Shown here: positions 12,850-25,240 of the stretch, piece by piece
Numbering within the stretch: position 1 is the stretch's first letter
How the letters are laid out: every line of letters begins with the position of its first letter
Assembly: GCA_003118195.1 (NCBI GenBank)
Contig: BEXV01000551.1
Span: 135,150-199,149 of the forward strand
DNA: 64,000 nt
From: Hemicentrotus pulcherrimus
Lineage: Eukaryota > Echinodermata > Echinoidea > Camarodonta > Strongylocentrotidae
Direction: 5' to 3'
Notes under the pieces: generated by a model
Told to the model about the DNA's origin: nothing
Seen by the model: only the letters and a program-made list of their open reading frames with translations
Database searches by the model: none
Made by a program: the position numbers and the translations under genes

Positions 12850-12903
12850 AAATAGCCGCGTACGGAGAGTTTCGGCCACCAGGGGCTAAGGAAAAACCAG
12901 AGG
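12850..12903 (+). CDS. Exon 8, tyrosine module (AYGEF type)
   Basis: A 54-bp exon, phase 1 to 1, acceptor attggacacag, donor gtacat, encoding EIAAYGEFRPPGAKEKPEG. The second tyrosine of exons 6 and 7 is Phe here, and the tail is more charged. It is an older copy of the same unit. Confidence 0.83.
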
Positions 12904-13524
12904 GTACATGTCATTTGAATCATCTCTTGGAGCTAGAAGGACATGAACTCTGTGTAAAAAGAGACAAATCAATGCTCTTCTGGCACCTTGTGGACAAAAT
13001 GAATGCAGCCCCTGTTTTATGTCTGAAGTTATGGGGAACAAGCAATATTTAAAATGTTTTTGCTTTGAAAATAAAACTAATTTAGCCATTATTACCTCTC
13101 ATGAGCTGTAAACAAAGTAACAGCTACTTCACATAGTTCCAGTAATAACTCAAGTTATTAGTACATGTGACAAAGACTCATTAAGGATATATAAAGAGTC
13201 AAGATATATCCCCAAAGAAAAGTAAATTAATAAATATGTTTTGCAGAAAATGTAGGCAGAATTTCAAATTTTTGCAAAGTTAAGAACAGACTTTGATTTA
13301 AAAAAAAATAAAAAAATTCTACATACCAAAATAATGGACTTCATATCAAGTGAATATTTGATGATATGATTTTTTTTTATTCAGAATCATTTGAACTCTT
13401 TTTACACTTAAAAATAGTGCCCCTACCATACACAAAAATTGTTGTGTATTTTCTCCCTGTTCCAAAGGTGCAATTGGAACAAAAATATGATTTTATAACA
13501 AATAAAATGTCATTTATTTGGCAG

Positions 13525-13593
13525 AAATTCCAGCGTATGGAGAGATTGATAGATCTGCAAAAAGAGCTACTCCTAAATCTGACCCAGCTGATG
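13525..13593 (+). CDS. Exon 9, tyrosine module (AYGEI type)
   Basis: A 69-bp exon, phase 1 to 1, acceptor tttatttggcag, donor gtacgt. It reads EIPAYGEIDRSAKRATPKS then ends DPADG. Related to exons 6-8 in the first half and to exon 10 in length and basic tail. The larger ORF through this DNA is in another frame. Confidence 0.82.
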
Positions 13594-14192
13594 GTACGTG
13601 TCGGACTGTTCAAAGCTTTAAATTAACCTATACACATAAATTAGCATTCATTACACAGCAGTGACATACGTTAAACTCTGCATAAGCCAATTCTGTTCGG
13701 ACCGTAATAACAAAAAGTGTGGCATGTGAAATTTGACTTTGGAAGTGTAAAGAACTCATGTTTTGCAAGTTTGGTCAAAAAAATGGATTCAACTTAGTGC
13801 GACCTTGATTTATGCAGAGTTGGGAACCCTTTAACTGTCTATTTAATCACACTCCATTTAGAGCATGTAATATATATATTAATGGGCAAGTCCACGGTAT
13901 TTTGTCACATAAGGCAATATTTTTTTTGTTACTTTTCCTGATCATTGTTCCAAGTTAATATCCTCAAAGCTTGGAAACAAGGAAAATAGCTCCCCCAGTG
14001 GTCATTTTTGTCCGTTCTTGACTATTCTCAGTGATACATGGTATGGACACCAAAATACTATATACTGTGGATTTGCCATTATTAGCTTGTGTATACATTT
14101 CTTAGTTCCTTTACAAGATGCAATAATATTATCGTGCATCAGGTACATGTAGTGTCAAGAGGACAGATAAAGAGCCTCATATTTACTGTTTG

Positions 14193-14800
14193 TAGAATTA
14201 GAATAGCTAATTCATATACTTGAGTACTCTAGTGTTTAGACTAACCAAATTTCTGGATGAAACAATTGTTTCCCCTTGCATTTCCCCTGATATTTACACT
14301 GTGAGTAGAATTAGAATCGCTACTTCATATATTTGCGGACTACAGTGTTCACACTGCCCAAATGTATGAATGAAACAATCTTTTCCCTTATATTTAAACT
14401 GTGAGTAGAATTAGAATCGCTACTTCATATACTTCAGGACTAGAGTGTTCACACTGACTAAGTGTATGAATGAAACAATCTTTTCCCTTATATTTACACT
14501 GTGTTCAGAATTAGAATCGCTTCTTCATATACTTCAGGACTAAAGTGTTCACACTAAGTGTCTGAATGAAACAAATCTTTCCATTATATTTACACTGTGA
14601 GTAGAATTAGAATAGCTACTTCATATCCTTGAGGACTAGGTTGTTTAGACTAACCAAGTGTCTGGATTAAACAATTGTTTCTCCTTGCATTTCCCCTGAT
14701 ATTTACACTGTGTGCAGAATTAGAATTGCTACTTCATATACTTCAGGACTAGAGTGTTCACACTGACTAATTGTCTGAATGAAGCGAATCTTTTTCCTTA
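14193..14800 (+). repeat. Minisatellite, unit about 100-114 bp, six copies
   Basis: The segment agaattagaatcgctacttc ... gtgttcacactga ... tttccctta recurs at 14193, 14307, 14407, 14507, 14603 and 14716. Intronic, between exons 9 and 10. Confidence 0.88.
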
Positions 14801-14812
14801 TACCATGGACAC

Positions 14813-14877
14813 ATGTCATATGCTTAGTCCTTTATTGCATCACTACAATGATGCAAGAAAGACTAAGCATATGACAT
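14813..14877. repeat. 65-bp near-perfect hairpin
   Basis: The arm atgtcatatgcttagtc pairs perfectly with gactaagcatatgacat; the inner ttgcatca and tgatgcaa also pair around a 6-base loop (ctacaa), with one bulge and one mismatch between. Confidence 0.85.
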
Positions 14878-15015
14878 AATCATAGTACTTAAGCTATTTA
14901 TATCAATAACAAGTTACAATAACTGTTATAAGCTACCGGTACTGAAATAGTGGCTTTTGATTGGCTGACAGCGAATTTCCGAGTTCTAGCATTTGTTATT
15001 GATATTGTTATTCAG

Positions 15016-15084
15016 AAGCACCAGCATATGGAGTGGTCAATAGAACTTCTAAAAAGCCTCCAGTGGCAGCACCAGGATCAGAGG
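15016..15084 (+). CDS. Exon 10, tyrosine module (AYGVVN type)
   Basis: A 69-bp exon, phase 1 to 1, acceptor gttattcag, donor gtaggt. It reads EAPAYGVVNRTSKKPPVAAP and ends GSEG. It links the AYGE group (exons 6-9) to the LYGVVN group (exons 11, 12, 16) and shows all are one family. KKPPVAAP is proline-rich and basic. Confidence 0.84.
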
Positions 15085-15280
15085 GTAGGTCTCTCAGACT
15101 TATTCATAAATTCAAACAAATACATCCTTTGACTTTCTGTGGCACACAAAGTTGGAATGGTCTCATTTGCTCTTCATAATTAAAATACACTGCAGACATA
15201 TTTTTAGCAGTGTTAGAAAGGTTACAATGCATCCATTACTCCAAATATACTTGTAAGCGTAGTAGATAGACATGACACGT

Positions 15281-15906
15281 AGAGGTGCATGAGTTAACAT
15301 GATTAAGATTCATGTAAGGTCTTATATCGTATTATGTATTTTCATGTCCATTTTCTCATGAGAGATATATCCATGTCAGCTCTTATGAGATGCATGAGTT
15401 CACATGATTATGATTCATGTAAGGTCCTATATCGTGTATGCATTTTCATGTCCACTTTCTCATGACAGATATATCCATCTAAGCTCTTATGAGGTGCATG
15501 AGTTCACATGATTAAGATTCATGTAAGGTATTGTATCGTATATGCATTTTCATGTCCACTTTCTCATGAGAGATATATCCATCTAAGCTTTAATGAGGTG
15601 GTGAGTTCACATGATTATGATTCATATAAGGTCTTATATTGTATATGCATTTGTATGTCCTGTTTATTTGGAGAGAGGTCCTTGGAAGCTCTTGTGAGGT
15701 GCATGAGTTCACAAGACTATGATTCATATATTAAGGTCTTACATTATATACTGGTATGCACTTTCAGCTCCACTTTCTCATGAGAGATATATCCATGGAA
15801 GCTTGTGTGAGGTGCATGAGTTCACATGATTATGATTCATATAAGGTCTTATATCGTATATGCATTTTTCATGTCCAGTTCATTATGAGAGAGGTACGTG
15901 GAAGCT
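15281..15906 (+). repeat. Minisatellite, unit about 104 bp, six to seven copies, running into a gap
   Basis: The segment gaggtgcatgagttcacatg ... gattcatgtaaggt ... catgagagatatatcc recurs at about 15287, 15392, 15496, 15600, 15701 and 15813, with a further partial copy up to the Ns. The gap probably reflects more copies. Confidence 0.88.
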
Positions 15907-16230
15907 NNNNNNNNNNNNNNNNNNNNNNNNNNNNNNNNNNNNNNNNNNNNNNNNNNNNNNNNNNNNNNNNNNNNNNNNNNNNNNNNNNNNNNNNNNNNNN
16001 NNNNNNNNNNNNNNNNNNNNNNNNNNNNNNNNNNNNNNNNNNNNNNNNNNNNNNNNNNNNNNNNNNNNNNNNNNNNNNNNNNNNNNNNNNNNNNNNNNNN
16101 NNNNNNNNNNNNNNNNNNNNNNNNNNNNNNNNNNNNNNNNNNNNNNNNNNNNNNNNNNNNNNNNNNNNNNNNNNNNNNNNNNNNNNNNNNNNNNNNNNNN
16201 NNNNNNNNNNNNNNNNNNNNNNNNNNNNNN
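15907..16230. other. Assembly gap (324 N) followed by a T run and a G run
   Basis: Unsequenced; followed by 39 T and 10 G at 16231-16279, which looks like low-quality sequence at a contig edge. One or more module exons could be hidden here. Reading frames across it are artefacts. Confidence 0.98.
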
Positions 16231-16270
<40 letters not shown>

Positions 16271-16828
16271 GGGGGGGGGAATGGTGAAAACATTTTGAAA
16301 CTTCCATCAATGTACTCTCTTCTGAAATGCACTGTTTGCATCGTATCTTGATGGACTTTTTTTTGAATTTCTTCTGAAAATAAGCTATTTCTGATGAAAA
16401 ATTATTTACAAACTCAGATATTCTTCTTGTCATAAATATGTCTCCACAGGCACTGTTCTAGAAATTTTGCTGCTCCCAGCTACATGGACATTGTGTCACA
16501 CCAGCTTATCATTAATGATAATATATAACTTTATCAGGTGCTTAATAAAGCGCATTAAAGAGACAAATACAGAAATGGAAGAGAGAGAGAGAAAGGGAGA
16601 GATTGAGAAAGAGGGAGACAATTTCACTACTACTATTGCTACAAATACTAGTGCTGCAACTACTTCTTTTCCTACTACTACTCCCACATCACTACTTCTA
16701 CTTCCACTGATGACGTGATTACCTTAAAAGATTTGTTTGTTGTGGTTGTGAAAGTGCCCATGGTAGAAGCTTCTTGCATGTTGACGGGGAGATTGTACAT
16801 TGATTCTGTGATTTCTTTTTGTTTACAG

Positions 16829-16894
16829 GATTGTACGGCGTTGTTAATAAGCCAGCTAAGAGTCCCAAACCGAAACTTATGCCGAAACCTGATG
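16829..16894 (+). CDS. Exon 11, tyrosine module (LYGVVN type)
   Basis: A 66-bp exon, phase 1 to 1, acceptor tttttgtttacag, donor gtgcgt. It reads GLYGVVNKPAKSPKPKLMPK and ends PDG. Strong polypyrimidine tract. The YGVV core gives a Tyr followed by Val at +2 and +3, and the tail is Lys/Pro-rich. Confidence 0.87.
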
Positions 16895-17153
16895 GTGCGT
16901 GTCTTATCATTTTATCATCTTTCTTCTCTCATGTAAATATGTATGTAGCTAGAGGGTGACATATCGTTTGCTCTTGTATGAACCAACTAATCTGTACTTT
17001 TAATATGAAGTTAATTTCATGTAAAATTTATCTATGGAATTTAATCACCTGAACAATTGCATTAACATTTTCGAGGATTTTATTTTCTCATGATATCCTG
17101 AAATTTAAGTTTTCACATGTTACCAGTCGACTTTAGAAAACCCTTAACCATTT

Positions 17154-17325
17154 ACAGTCAAACCTGCTCTAGCGACCACCTGTCTACAAAGAGCACATTT
17201 TTTGTTTCCCTTGAAAATGGTTTCTCATTGAAAAATGTGCAAAAGGAACCTGCCTAACAAGACTACCTGTCTGCAAAGACCACCTTTTGTGTTTCCCTTG
17301 GGCGGTCGCTATAGACAGGTTTGAA
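17154..17325. mobile_element. Foldback MITE, ACAGTCAAACCTG family
   Basis: Begins acagtcaaacctgctctagc and ends cgctatagacaggtttga. It lies 80 bp upstream of exon 12. Confidence 0.8.
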
Positions 17326-17403
17326 AGTATAAGAAATTGCTTTGCATGTATAAGAAGCATTTAAATTTTTTCCTAACTTTAAAATATTTTTCCATGTGTC
17401 CAG

Positions 17404-17472
17404 CGTTATACGGAACTGTGAACAAGCCGCCCAAACCTTCTCCATTCTCGACCCCAGGATCTGAACTTCAGG
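17404..17472 (+). CDS. Exon 12, tyrosine module (LYGTVN type)
   Basis: A 69-bp exon, phase 1 to 1, acceptor ccatgtgtccag, donor gttcgt. It reads ALYGTVNKPPKPSPFSTPGS and ends ELQG. The donor is weak at +3 (gttcgt). KPPKPSP is a candidate SH3 ligand next to the tyrosine. Confidence 0.85.
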
Positions 17473-18292
17473 GTTCGTCAATCATTGATTTCTTTGACTT
17501 CTTCCTCAAACCCACAATGCATTGCCAGAGAAACTTGATCAGAATTCCAATAGCCTGGGACAGTTCATTTAAGAAATACTAATATAAGAAAGGGAGTTTC
17601 ATTTTTTCCCTCTTATTGATCTGGATAATAATAAAAACATGGTTTTAAACTTTTTACTGGATTTCTAGCAGTGAATAAAGCATAATATTGCCAATTTGAT
17701 GATTCTTCCAGTAGTCCTGAAAAAAACATGAACATACCGTACTTAACATGTTTACTAGGGTATTCCTTCAAGTATCAATAAAAGCATCTTTTTTTGCTGG
17801 ATTTCTGGCAGTAAATGAGGAATAAAATTGCCAATTTGAAGATTTGACCAGTAGTTGTGACAAACATGTTAAGTTGTTAACACTTTGCATTTATATGAAC
17901 ATGAAAAAATGCAATTTATACCAGGGTACGAATTCCTTAAAGTTTTTCTGGTAATGTATTCATTTGATTTTGTGGTTGATTTTGCACTTTCTTCATTGAT
18001 CATATCTTTATTTCTTCCTTATTTTTTTTCATTGGTATGGTTCACCTTTGTACATGAGCATCTCAACATCATGAATCTGCCATGTTGTATTCATCTCTAG
18101 ATCAAGTCTTTTGCTGAGCAAAATTGGAGAAGCAAAGAAATTCACTCTCTATATGTTGCAGTTAAGAAGTCAACAAAGGGGTGATTAACATTTGCCCATT
18201 TGAGCACTTTTGTGTGTTGATAAACTGTAAACTTTTGAATAGTTTTTGTTGAAAGGGGAAAGATAAAAAGAAAATAAAACTAGAAAAAAAAC

Positions 18293-18470
18293 AGTCAAGC
18301 CAGTCAATTGAGGCCCTAAAAGGGAAACAGAAAATGGCCACTGTAGACAGGTGGTCTTTCTAGACAAGTTCTACAACACACAATTCTAACTTCATAGAGA
18401 CTGTAGAGACATAGTATATAGGCACAGTAGATGGGTGGCCTTAAGAGAGAGACATCTTGTACTGTTTTCC
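18293..18470. mobile_element. Decayed ACAGTCAAACCTG foldback
   Basis: Contains gccactgtagacaggtggtc and related motifs of the family but lacks clean ends. Confidence 0.5.
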
Positions 18471-18597
18471 CTGAGAATGAGGCTGGGATCAAACATACAT
18501 GTAGCTTGTATTGCGTGTGATGGGAAGTGCAGTGTTGTCCATGTGAACGTGCAGTGTTGTCCATGTGAACGTTGCTCTAGCTATTGCTTTTATGCAG

Positions 18598-18654
18598 GTC
18601 TTGTGGGAACCACTGGAATGTATAAGGAAGCAGACGAGAGCCAAGGGAAGGAGG
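18598..18654 (+). CDS. Exon 13, tyrosine module (MYKEAD type)
   Basis: A 57-bp exon, phase 1 to 1, acceptor cttttatgcag, donor gtgtgt. It reads GLVGTTGMYKEADESQGKEG. The tyrosine sits later in the module and is followed by acidic residues (YKEAD), unlike the YGVV group, so its binding partner could differ. Confidence 0.75.
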
Positions 18655-21257
18655 GTGTGTTCACATTTGCTCTTGTTACACTTCTTCTAAATTTGCTTTT
18701 CTTCTGAATTTGCTTTTGTTTGACTTTATGCACATTCCTTAAAAAACTCATCAACCAAAACAAAACAAAAGTTGAATATAGCACCTAATAGAAGGAACTG
18801 AATTGTTGACATTAATATCTTGGGTGATTAGTTTCATTTTCTCTCTCAATGCATTATGCCTTTGTTTTTCTTTTCATAATACATGTATGTGATTGTGCAA
18901 TCAGTCATAAGTAAAATCATTTCTTAAAAAACATTTTTATATCAATGGAAAGCTGAATGAAACGTAAAATACAAATATAAAGAAATAACAAATATTTTAC
19001 CTGTCAGTTTTGCACAAAAGCAAATCAAAATCTACTTTTTTTTCATCCCTCAAAATAACGGGTCGACAACTGCCTATTTTAGATTTCAAATTTTTAGAGA
19101 GCATATGAATTGTTATTGATACTATGTAATAATTTATCGTTTATAAGCTTTCTGTTGATATATAATTCTTCTATTTTTCTTTAAAACTTCTGAGAGGGTC
19201 TTTAAGCTTTTGCCAATCAGGCTTGCCTTTAACTCACACTAAATCGGACCTCCATTTTGATTTGCTACTGCTAGATTTTGGTCTTTGCATGTTGGGTTTT
19301 TGAAGAATTTTTCATGCACACTTCACACAATTCATTGTTTCTTTCATTTGCAGTGGAAGTGACCTTTAAAATCATCATTTCTTTCAAACATTTTATTTTC
19401 AGAGTTCTCTTCTGAAACCATCTCCTTTGATGAACCCCCATTTAAGTGGTTCATTAAATTTCATATTTTCTTGCAGTTTCTTTAATTTGTTTGAGATTTT
19501 TAAAATGTTGTCATTTGTATAACCTTAATTCTTTTGAAGGTGTGATGCTATCATGAGTGAGAGTGTACAATCATTTTCTCCCCTGAAACTTCTTATTTCT
19601 TTCTAGCTTGTGTTGTATTGTATCCCTTCTATTCATTCGATCTTTGTTCCAAAGTCTCCTTTGCGGATTAAGGACCTTTTTGAGAGTGGATTTTACAGTT
19701 TTTCTTGAGCTTCGTTATCTAACTTTTCTCATGTCTAATGTTTCTGCACACATCAACTTATCTTTTTTTTTCTTTAACTACTTTCAAATGGAAATATAAA
19801 AATATCATGCAGTTTCAGCATTTAACATCATTTTGAATAAGTAAAGATAAACGAATGCTGCTTACTTTCTTCCTGGTTGCCAATTTGGCCGGTGTTTTTA
19901 AAATCTATTGCCTTGATTTTTTTCTTGCCACTTTTACTCTTCTCTTACGGCTATCAAATGAACATACTGAAAAATGCAATATAGCTCTGTGATGGTTACA
20001 TCATATATAACTACGGGATGCACAGTCTTTAATATGACTAGTTGCCAAACTACTCGGGCTTTCTGATTCAAAATCTCATTGTGCTCCAGTGACTTAATGA
20101 AGGCTTCTTAACGTGGATGCTTGTATACAATTGTGTCTCTGTATTTCATGTTCATGTTGCAAGCATCTTCAGATATAACGTTAATTAATGATTCCTTCTG
20201 CTTCTCTGCGGTTTAAATAATGACATTTATTGCACTCCAATACTCTAAGAGCCTACATCTACAGTCAAATCAATTATTCATACCCATACCAACTTGTATG
20301 TGAAAAGTTGATATGTCCCTATTCATATCCTTAAGAATTTAACATCCTTAAAGAATTTAACATATTAAAACATACATCTAAAAGTATTCAGCAAAGGCCC
20401 TAATTCAACCAGTCCACCTTTATCTCTTGGGTTATGAAATAACTAAAAGAAGATCAAATTTACAATGGGTATGAATAATTAAAATGACAAATGTATGCCT
20501 TATCTATTCGCTCACAGTTGCTCTCTAAAGAATGATGCATAGTTCACTGATGAAAGCTATACAGAAAAAGCCGACAGACAAAAAAAGAAATGTTCTATTA
20601 AACAGCTTTTCTACTGTATTTGTTATAACTTCCAATGTGGGCCTCGATGCTATTATATGTCCAGCCCATTGAGCTAATTTTTCCCCTCATCAATGTGTGT
20701 TTACTGTTATTCTAAATATCACAAATAATAGGCAAGGGAAATGGGTTTCTTGCTCCATTCAATGAATCACTGCTGAATTACAGTTCTGACAATTATATCC
20801 GTAAATAAATTAGTTTCAGTATTATTAATGTACCTTTAAATCTATGAGATGGTAAGTAAACATGATTCAGTTAGTCATTTCTGCTCATGATCAGATAATA
20901 CATATGCAAATGAAAAATGAATGAATTGCTTCAGTCTAAACTTATGACTTACCCCATGTACTTGCTATTATATGTTTTGTTTTATTAAGAAAATTGTGCT
21001 ATTTGATTTAAGTGTTTATCATAAGAGATGCTATGTTTACATGTTAGTTGCCAAAATTATGAAAATGGACCGGTAATCAGTTATACCAATCAGTACTCAC
21101 TACTCTACTTGCTTCATATTTATCTAAGAAAAGGGGTGTCCGTCTTAAATTAATTACTCTTAGTTTATAACTTTGATAAACAATTCACTATTTATAGAGG
21201 GCAGTGATATAAGCTTAACCTTTGACCTTTTTAAAACTTAACTTCGTTTCCTTGTAG
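18655..21257 (+). other. Intron 13
   Basis: AT-rich, 2.6 kb, no supported exon or well-defined element. A faint exon-like stretch at 19402-19450 lacks a suitable donor. Confidence 0.55.
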
Positions 21258-21335
21258 ATCTTTACGGAACTGTAGACAAGTCTCGTAAGACCAAAGAAGA
21301 ACCGCAATCAGTTGACGTTTCGGCACAACCAGAGG
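21258..21335 (+). CDS. Exon 14, tyrosine module (LYGTVD type)
   Basis: A 78-bp exon, phase 1 to 1, acceptor tttccttgtag, donor gtgcga. It begins DLYGTVDKSRKTKEEPQ and ends SAQPEG. Clear core module plus the Pro-Glu-Gly ending shared with exons 5-8. Confidence 0.88.
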
Positions 21336-21527
21336 GTGCGATTTCTAATATGACATCACTTTTTTTGTGCTTGTATATATTATGAATGATGCCTTAAATT
21401 AATTGCAGTTTTGGAAATTAGTTGCACATAACATGCGCTTGACTGACTTAATAGCTCATATTAACATTGGAAACTTAGACACCCGCTGTGAGACTTAAGG
21501 GCAGTATTGCATGTACTTGTAATTTTT

Positions 21528-21760
21528 GAACCTGTCGTGGTGTTGTGGATACGTCACCGGACTGTGGATCACATGGTTCGTGGGTTAAGTCCCGCTGCAG
21601 CACTAATGTCCTTTGGCAAGACATTCATATACATTCCCCACTCTTCACCCAGGTGATGTAAAGGAGTACTCGGTAGGAAGAAATACCTTGAATGACGGAG
21701 CACGTCATCAGGGTAGCTCGGCCAAGGGCAGGGTTCAACCCAGGACCTAGAAACATTATT
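21528..21760 (+). mobile_element. Second type of tRNA-derived SINE
   Basis: tRNA-like head (gtggatacgtcaccggac ... ggttcgtgggttaagtccc) and a body containing tcctttggcaagacattcat and acccaggtgatgtaaagg. A different family from the copies at 8752 and 43311. Confidence 0.6.
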
Positions 21761-22369
21761 GCTACGCGCTTTATTAATTATACTTTTGTTCTTTTAAAAG
21801 GAGTTAAAACCCTTCTTTTTATAAATTGACATGTCAACCCGTTGACTACTGAATTATCTTATTCCCATAGGCTTAACACACGGACCACCAGGTTCCCGTA
21901 AGCAATGGGTTAAATATGTATTAATCTTTATGTACATAGCTTGAAGTTCTGTTGTATATTTCACTATACCTAACACTAAGATGCATTATGATAATGTCAC
22001 TAATACATATTGCAGTTGTACATATCTTGATCAACTATTGTTTTGGTAATTTCCCTATGAACAGATTTTCTACATCAATATCTTTCTCTGACTGCTATTT
22101 CAATTCTTCAATTGATCTTTCTTTTTAAAACTCGGTATAAAGTGTCTGAGTCTCTTTGAGCATGTTTGATATGGATTCTTTTATATATTTTTTCAACCTC
22201 TCTTTCCAGTCTTTTCCTTCTCTATGGAATATTACTTTCAATATATTTCACATCTTTTGTTTTCTAGATACAAAAAATTACCAACAAAAAGGACTTTTAG
22301 CTATACCTACTCATTCTGATGCCCTTTGTCTGTTTTCTTTTGATACATTTATATAAACCTATCTTTATT

Positions 22370-22455
22370 TCTCTTTCTGTCTCTCTTTCTTCCTCTCTCT
22401 GTCTCTCTGTCTCTCCTCTGTCTCCTCTGTCTTTCGTTCTCTTGGTTCTACTGTC
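22370..22455 (+). repeat. CT-rich microsatellite
   Basis: ctctctttcttcctctctct and similar; makes spurious Ser/Leu-rich frames. Similar tracts are at 3160-3480, 28540-28690, 34220-34275, and GA-rich on this strand at 25545-25580 and 25890-26010. Confidence 0.85.
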
Positions 22456-24019
22456 AATACTATTCACTACTCCACATCATTTACTTCTATTGATTTATTT
22501 GCATAAATTTGCTTGCACTAATCATTGTTATTTGCATAGGACATTGACCTATTGATTGTTAAAATCTAATCAGCCATTCTTAACAATAAATATACAAATA
22601 AATAAAGAATAAATAAATAGATAGAAAGTAAACAATGAATAGATAATGAACAAATAATATTTATTTCTAAAAAAATATATAAATTGATAAATATTCTAAA
22701 TAAATAATAGGTGATTAAATAAATGATTAATTATAATGCATGTAATCAGGTCATTATGACCTTCCATGTTCAATGTCCGATAAATTATCTTGGGGTCTGT
22801 CATATTTAGAAACGATGCATGTTCAAAATGTTAGTTTTGGTGAATTGATATCTTTCTCACATTATTCTCCCATGATAGTTTGCACGTACTGTAGGCCTAC
22901 ACGTAGACATAATATCTTGATTTTCACATTCTTTCCTCATCTCGCTGTTACATCATTTCCTACAATTTTTTTGATACAAATACATGCTTGATGGAAACTC
23001 TAACTTGCTATATCAAGGCTTGATATTTCATAATTTGTTTTTCTACTCCTAAATCCTAACCTTCATAACTCCTTCCTGAGCTCTTATGGGAATAACATGT
23101 TCATCAATTATTCAATCAATTTTTTTGAGAAAAAAATTGAACTGTGCCTACTAACGATAATTAAGAGTATTCATAAAATATGGAATAGCCTCAATTTTTT
23201 TTTAGGGTTATGCATATATGGATATATATACATTTGTATACATATTTAAACATGTATATATAAAGTGTATATGCATGTTTTTTTGCATGTGATAACATTC
23301 TCAAACAAAACGTTTTCATATATTTATGCTTTTTGAGATGTACAAGTACATCTTACTTGTAGTAACAGACTTTTTCACATGTATCATTGCAATTATGAAG
23401 CGAAAAAAAAAACGCAGAATTGTTTTTCATTATATGACTTAATTAGAAGTAGGTTGTATGAAAGGAAAAGTAAGTTGCTCCACATGAATGAAAAAAAAGA
23501 AAAGAAAGTAAATCTGACAAAACACTAAACAAACCAGTAAAGAAGCAACTTCACACACTTTCTGCACTAGATATGGCTTAGCTGTTTGGTCTCAATAACT
23601 AGTGAATCAGAGCCTAAACAATTATGACAGATGCACGAGTAAAAAAATGCAAACATTTCTGCACACACTGTCTCTTTATGTTTCATGACTACCGTAGAAA
23701 TGTTTGACGCTAGGTATTTTTGAAAGGGAAATGAGGTTCAAAATCATTTAAATTGGCAACGCAATGAGAGATTTTATGAAAGAAAATGGTTTACGATCAA
23801 CATTTGACATTTCCATTTTTTGACTACCGGTATGCTATTACCCAGGCATGTTTATTGTTGCCAATGTGAAGAACAGAATGAGATCAATTAAGCCCTGAAA
23901 ATAAATCCTGTCTTGAAAAGGTTATTATTCGTTTCAAGTTAGACTAGTAAGCCTGTGCTACAATTCTGAAATCATCTTCAAGCAGATAATGAATATTTAA
24001 TGTTTGTTCATGACTGTAG

Positions 24020-24094
24020 ACATGTATGCGGTGGTTGACAGGCAACGCAAGCCGGCCGAGCAAAAGCCGTCTCCGGATGAGCCTCCCCCAGACG
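24020..24094 (+). CDS. Exon 15, tyrosine module (MYAVVD type)
   Basis: A 75-bp exon, phase 1 to 1, acceptor catgactgtag, donor gtctgt. It begins DMYAVVDRQRKPAEQKPS and ends DEPPPDG. GC-richer than the surrounding intron (gccggccgag), as expected of a conserved exon in AT-rich DNA. Confidence 0.86.
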
Positions 24095-24687
24095 GTCTGT
24101 TTAGATCTTCATTTTGATTTTTTTGTCATATTAGTCTCTTACAATGTAGTTCTTTATCTTCATCTAATCTCACTTTAAGTTACCACATAGCAACTTACCT
24201 ATCTCTAGTATATAGTAGTATATAACATCCTCAGTTTAGAATAGATGTTGATGTGATGCTATCTAGACTTGCAAGTAGAGTTCTAATTTTAGCACTTTCT
24301 CAGTATAGCCACCTGATAGATATAGGTAAATACATATATATTGACACTGACACTGCCTCAAACTAGTGTATGGGTTTCAACTGGGTGTAACCGGCTTGAA
24401 CTGGTTGAAACTGGATTATGTATATGTCACTCAAACTTACATATACATGAACACTGGATGATTGTTGGTGGTTTATGCATTTCTAAATGTAGAACTGATA
24501 TATTTTACACTGACACTGATGTTCAACAGGGCATTGTTTCACAAAACCGTCATAAGTACAAGTTCAAAGATATCCTATTCAAACGAGTATAATAAAATGA
24601 ACATTAGTTTGAATGAGATGTCGCAGAACTGGTACTTGTGTCAGTTTCAAGAAACGCTGTCCAGTAGCACATGGTTTTCTTGAGATC

Positions 24688-24735
24688 ATCCAAACACTTG
24701 ATCACTTGATCACTTGATCACTGGATCACTTGATG
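24688..24735 (+). repeat. 8-bp tandem repeat (cttgatca)
   Basis: cttgatca occurs about five times in a row with one variant (ctggatca). Confidence 0.85.
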
Positions 24736-24975
24736 CACTTACATGTACATGTAGACTGTTTTGCACTTGCGTAATCTTACTCCTTCATCCACACTGGGTA
24801 AAATGTGTAGGCCTGCCAGTTGAATCAACAGGTTTTGTTCTTATGCTTATTATCTTCCTTCTCTCTTTATCTTTTTTTGTATGATATCGAGAAGAATGCA
24901 TGAAGTGTGGTCATTTCTTGTAGCTTTTTTAGCTGTATATTTACCACATACCACCTTAACATATATTACTAACAT

Positions 24976-25137
24976 ACAGTCAAACCTGCTTTTAATAGTG
25001 ACCACCTGTCTACAAAGACCACATTTTTTGTTTCCCTTGAAATTGGTTTCTCATTGAAACATGTACTAAAGGAACTTGTCTACAAAGACCACTTGTAGTG
25101 TTTGCCTTGGGCGGACGCTAGGGACAGGTTTGACTGT
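24976..25137. mobile_element. Foldback MITE, ACAGTCAAACCTG family
   Basis: Begins acagtcaaacctgctttta and ends gacaggtttgactgt. Located about 100 bp before exon 16. Confidence 0.8.
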
Positions 25138-25240
25138 ACTTGTAAATATACTTGTAAAAAATGTGGAAAATTTATCTTTAATGTGGAAAATTTATCTTTA
25201 ATGTCTGTGTACCTACAACCTTTTACCTTTATCAAATAAG

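Larger units (their letters stand above)
21336..24019 (+). other. Intron 14
   Basis: Contains a tRNA-derived SINE (21528-21760), a CT microsatellite (22370-22455) and an AT-rich aaataaat tract (22580-22720). No exon seen. Confidence 0.55.

Noticed and set aside
15756..16433. Long open frames on both strands with many X, poly-Phe or poly-Lys
   Set aside because: They are translations across the N gap and the T run.
16450..16550. Possible exon after tctccacag, with an open frame including APSYMDIV
   Set aside because: The frame with the Tyr needs phase 2, and no donor restores phase 1; it may be a decayed module but is not supported.
19402..19450. Exon-like stretch FSSETISFDEPPFK after ttattttcag
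   Set aside because: No donor in the right phase, and no module resemblance.
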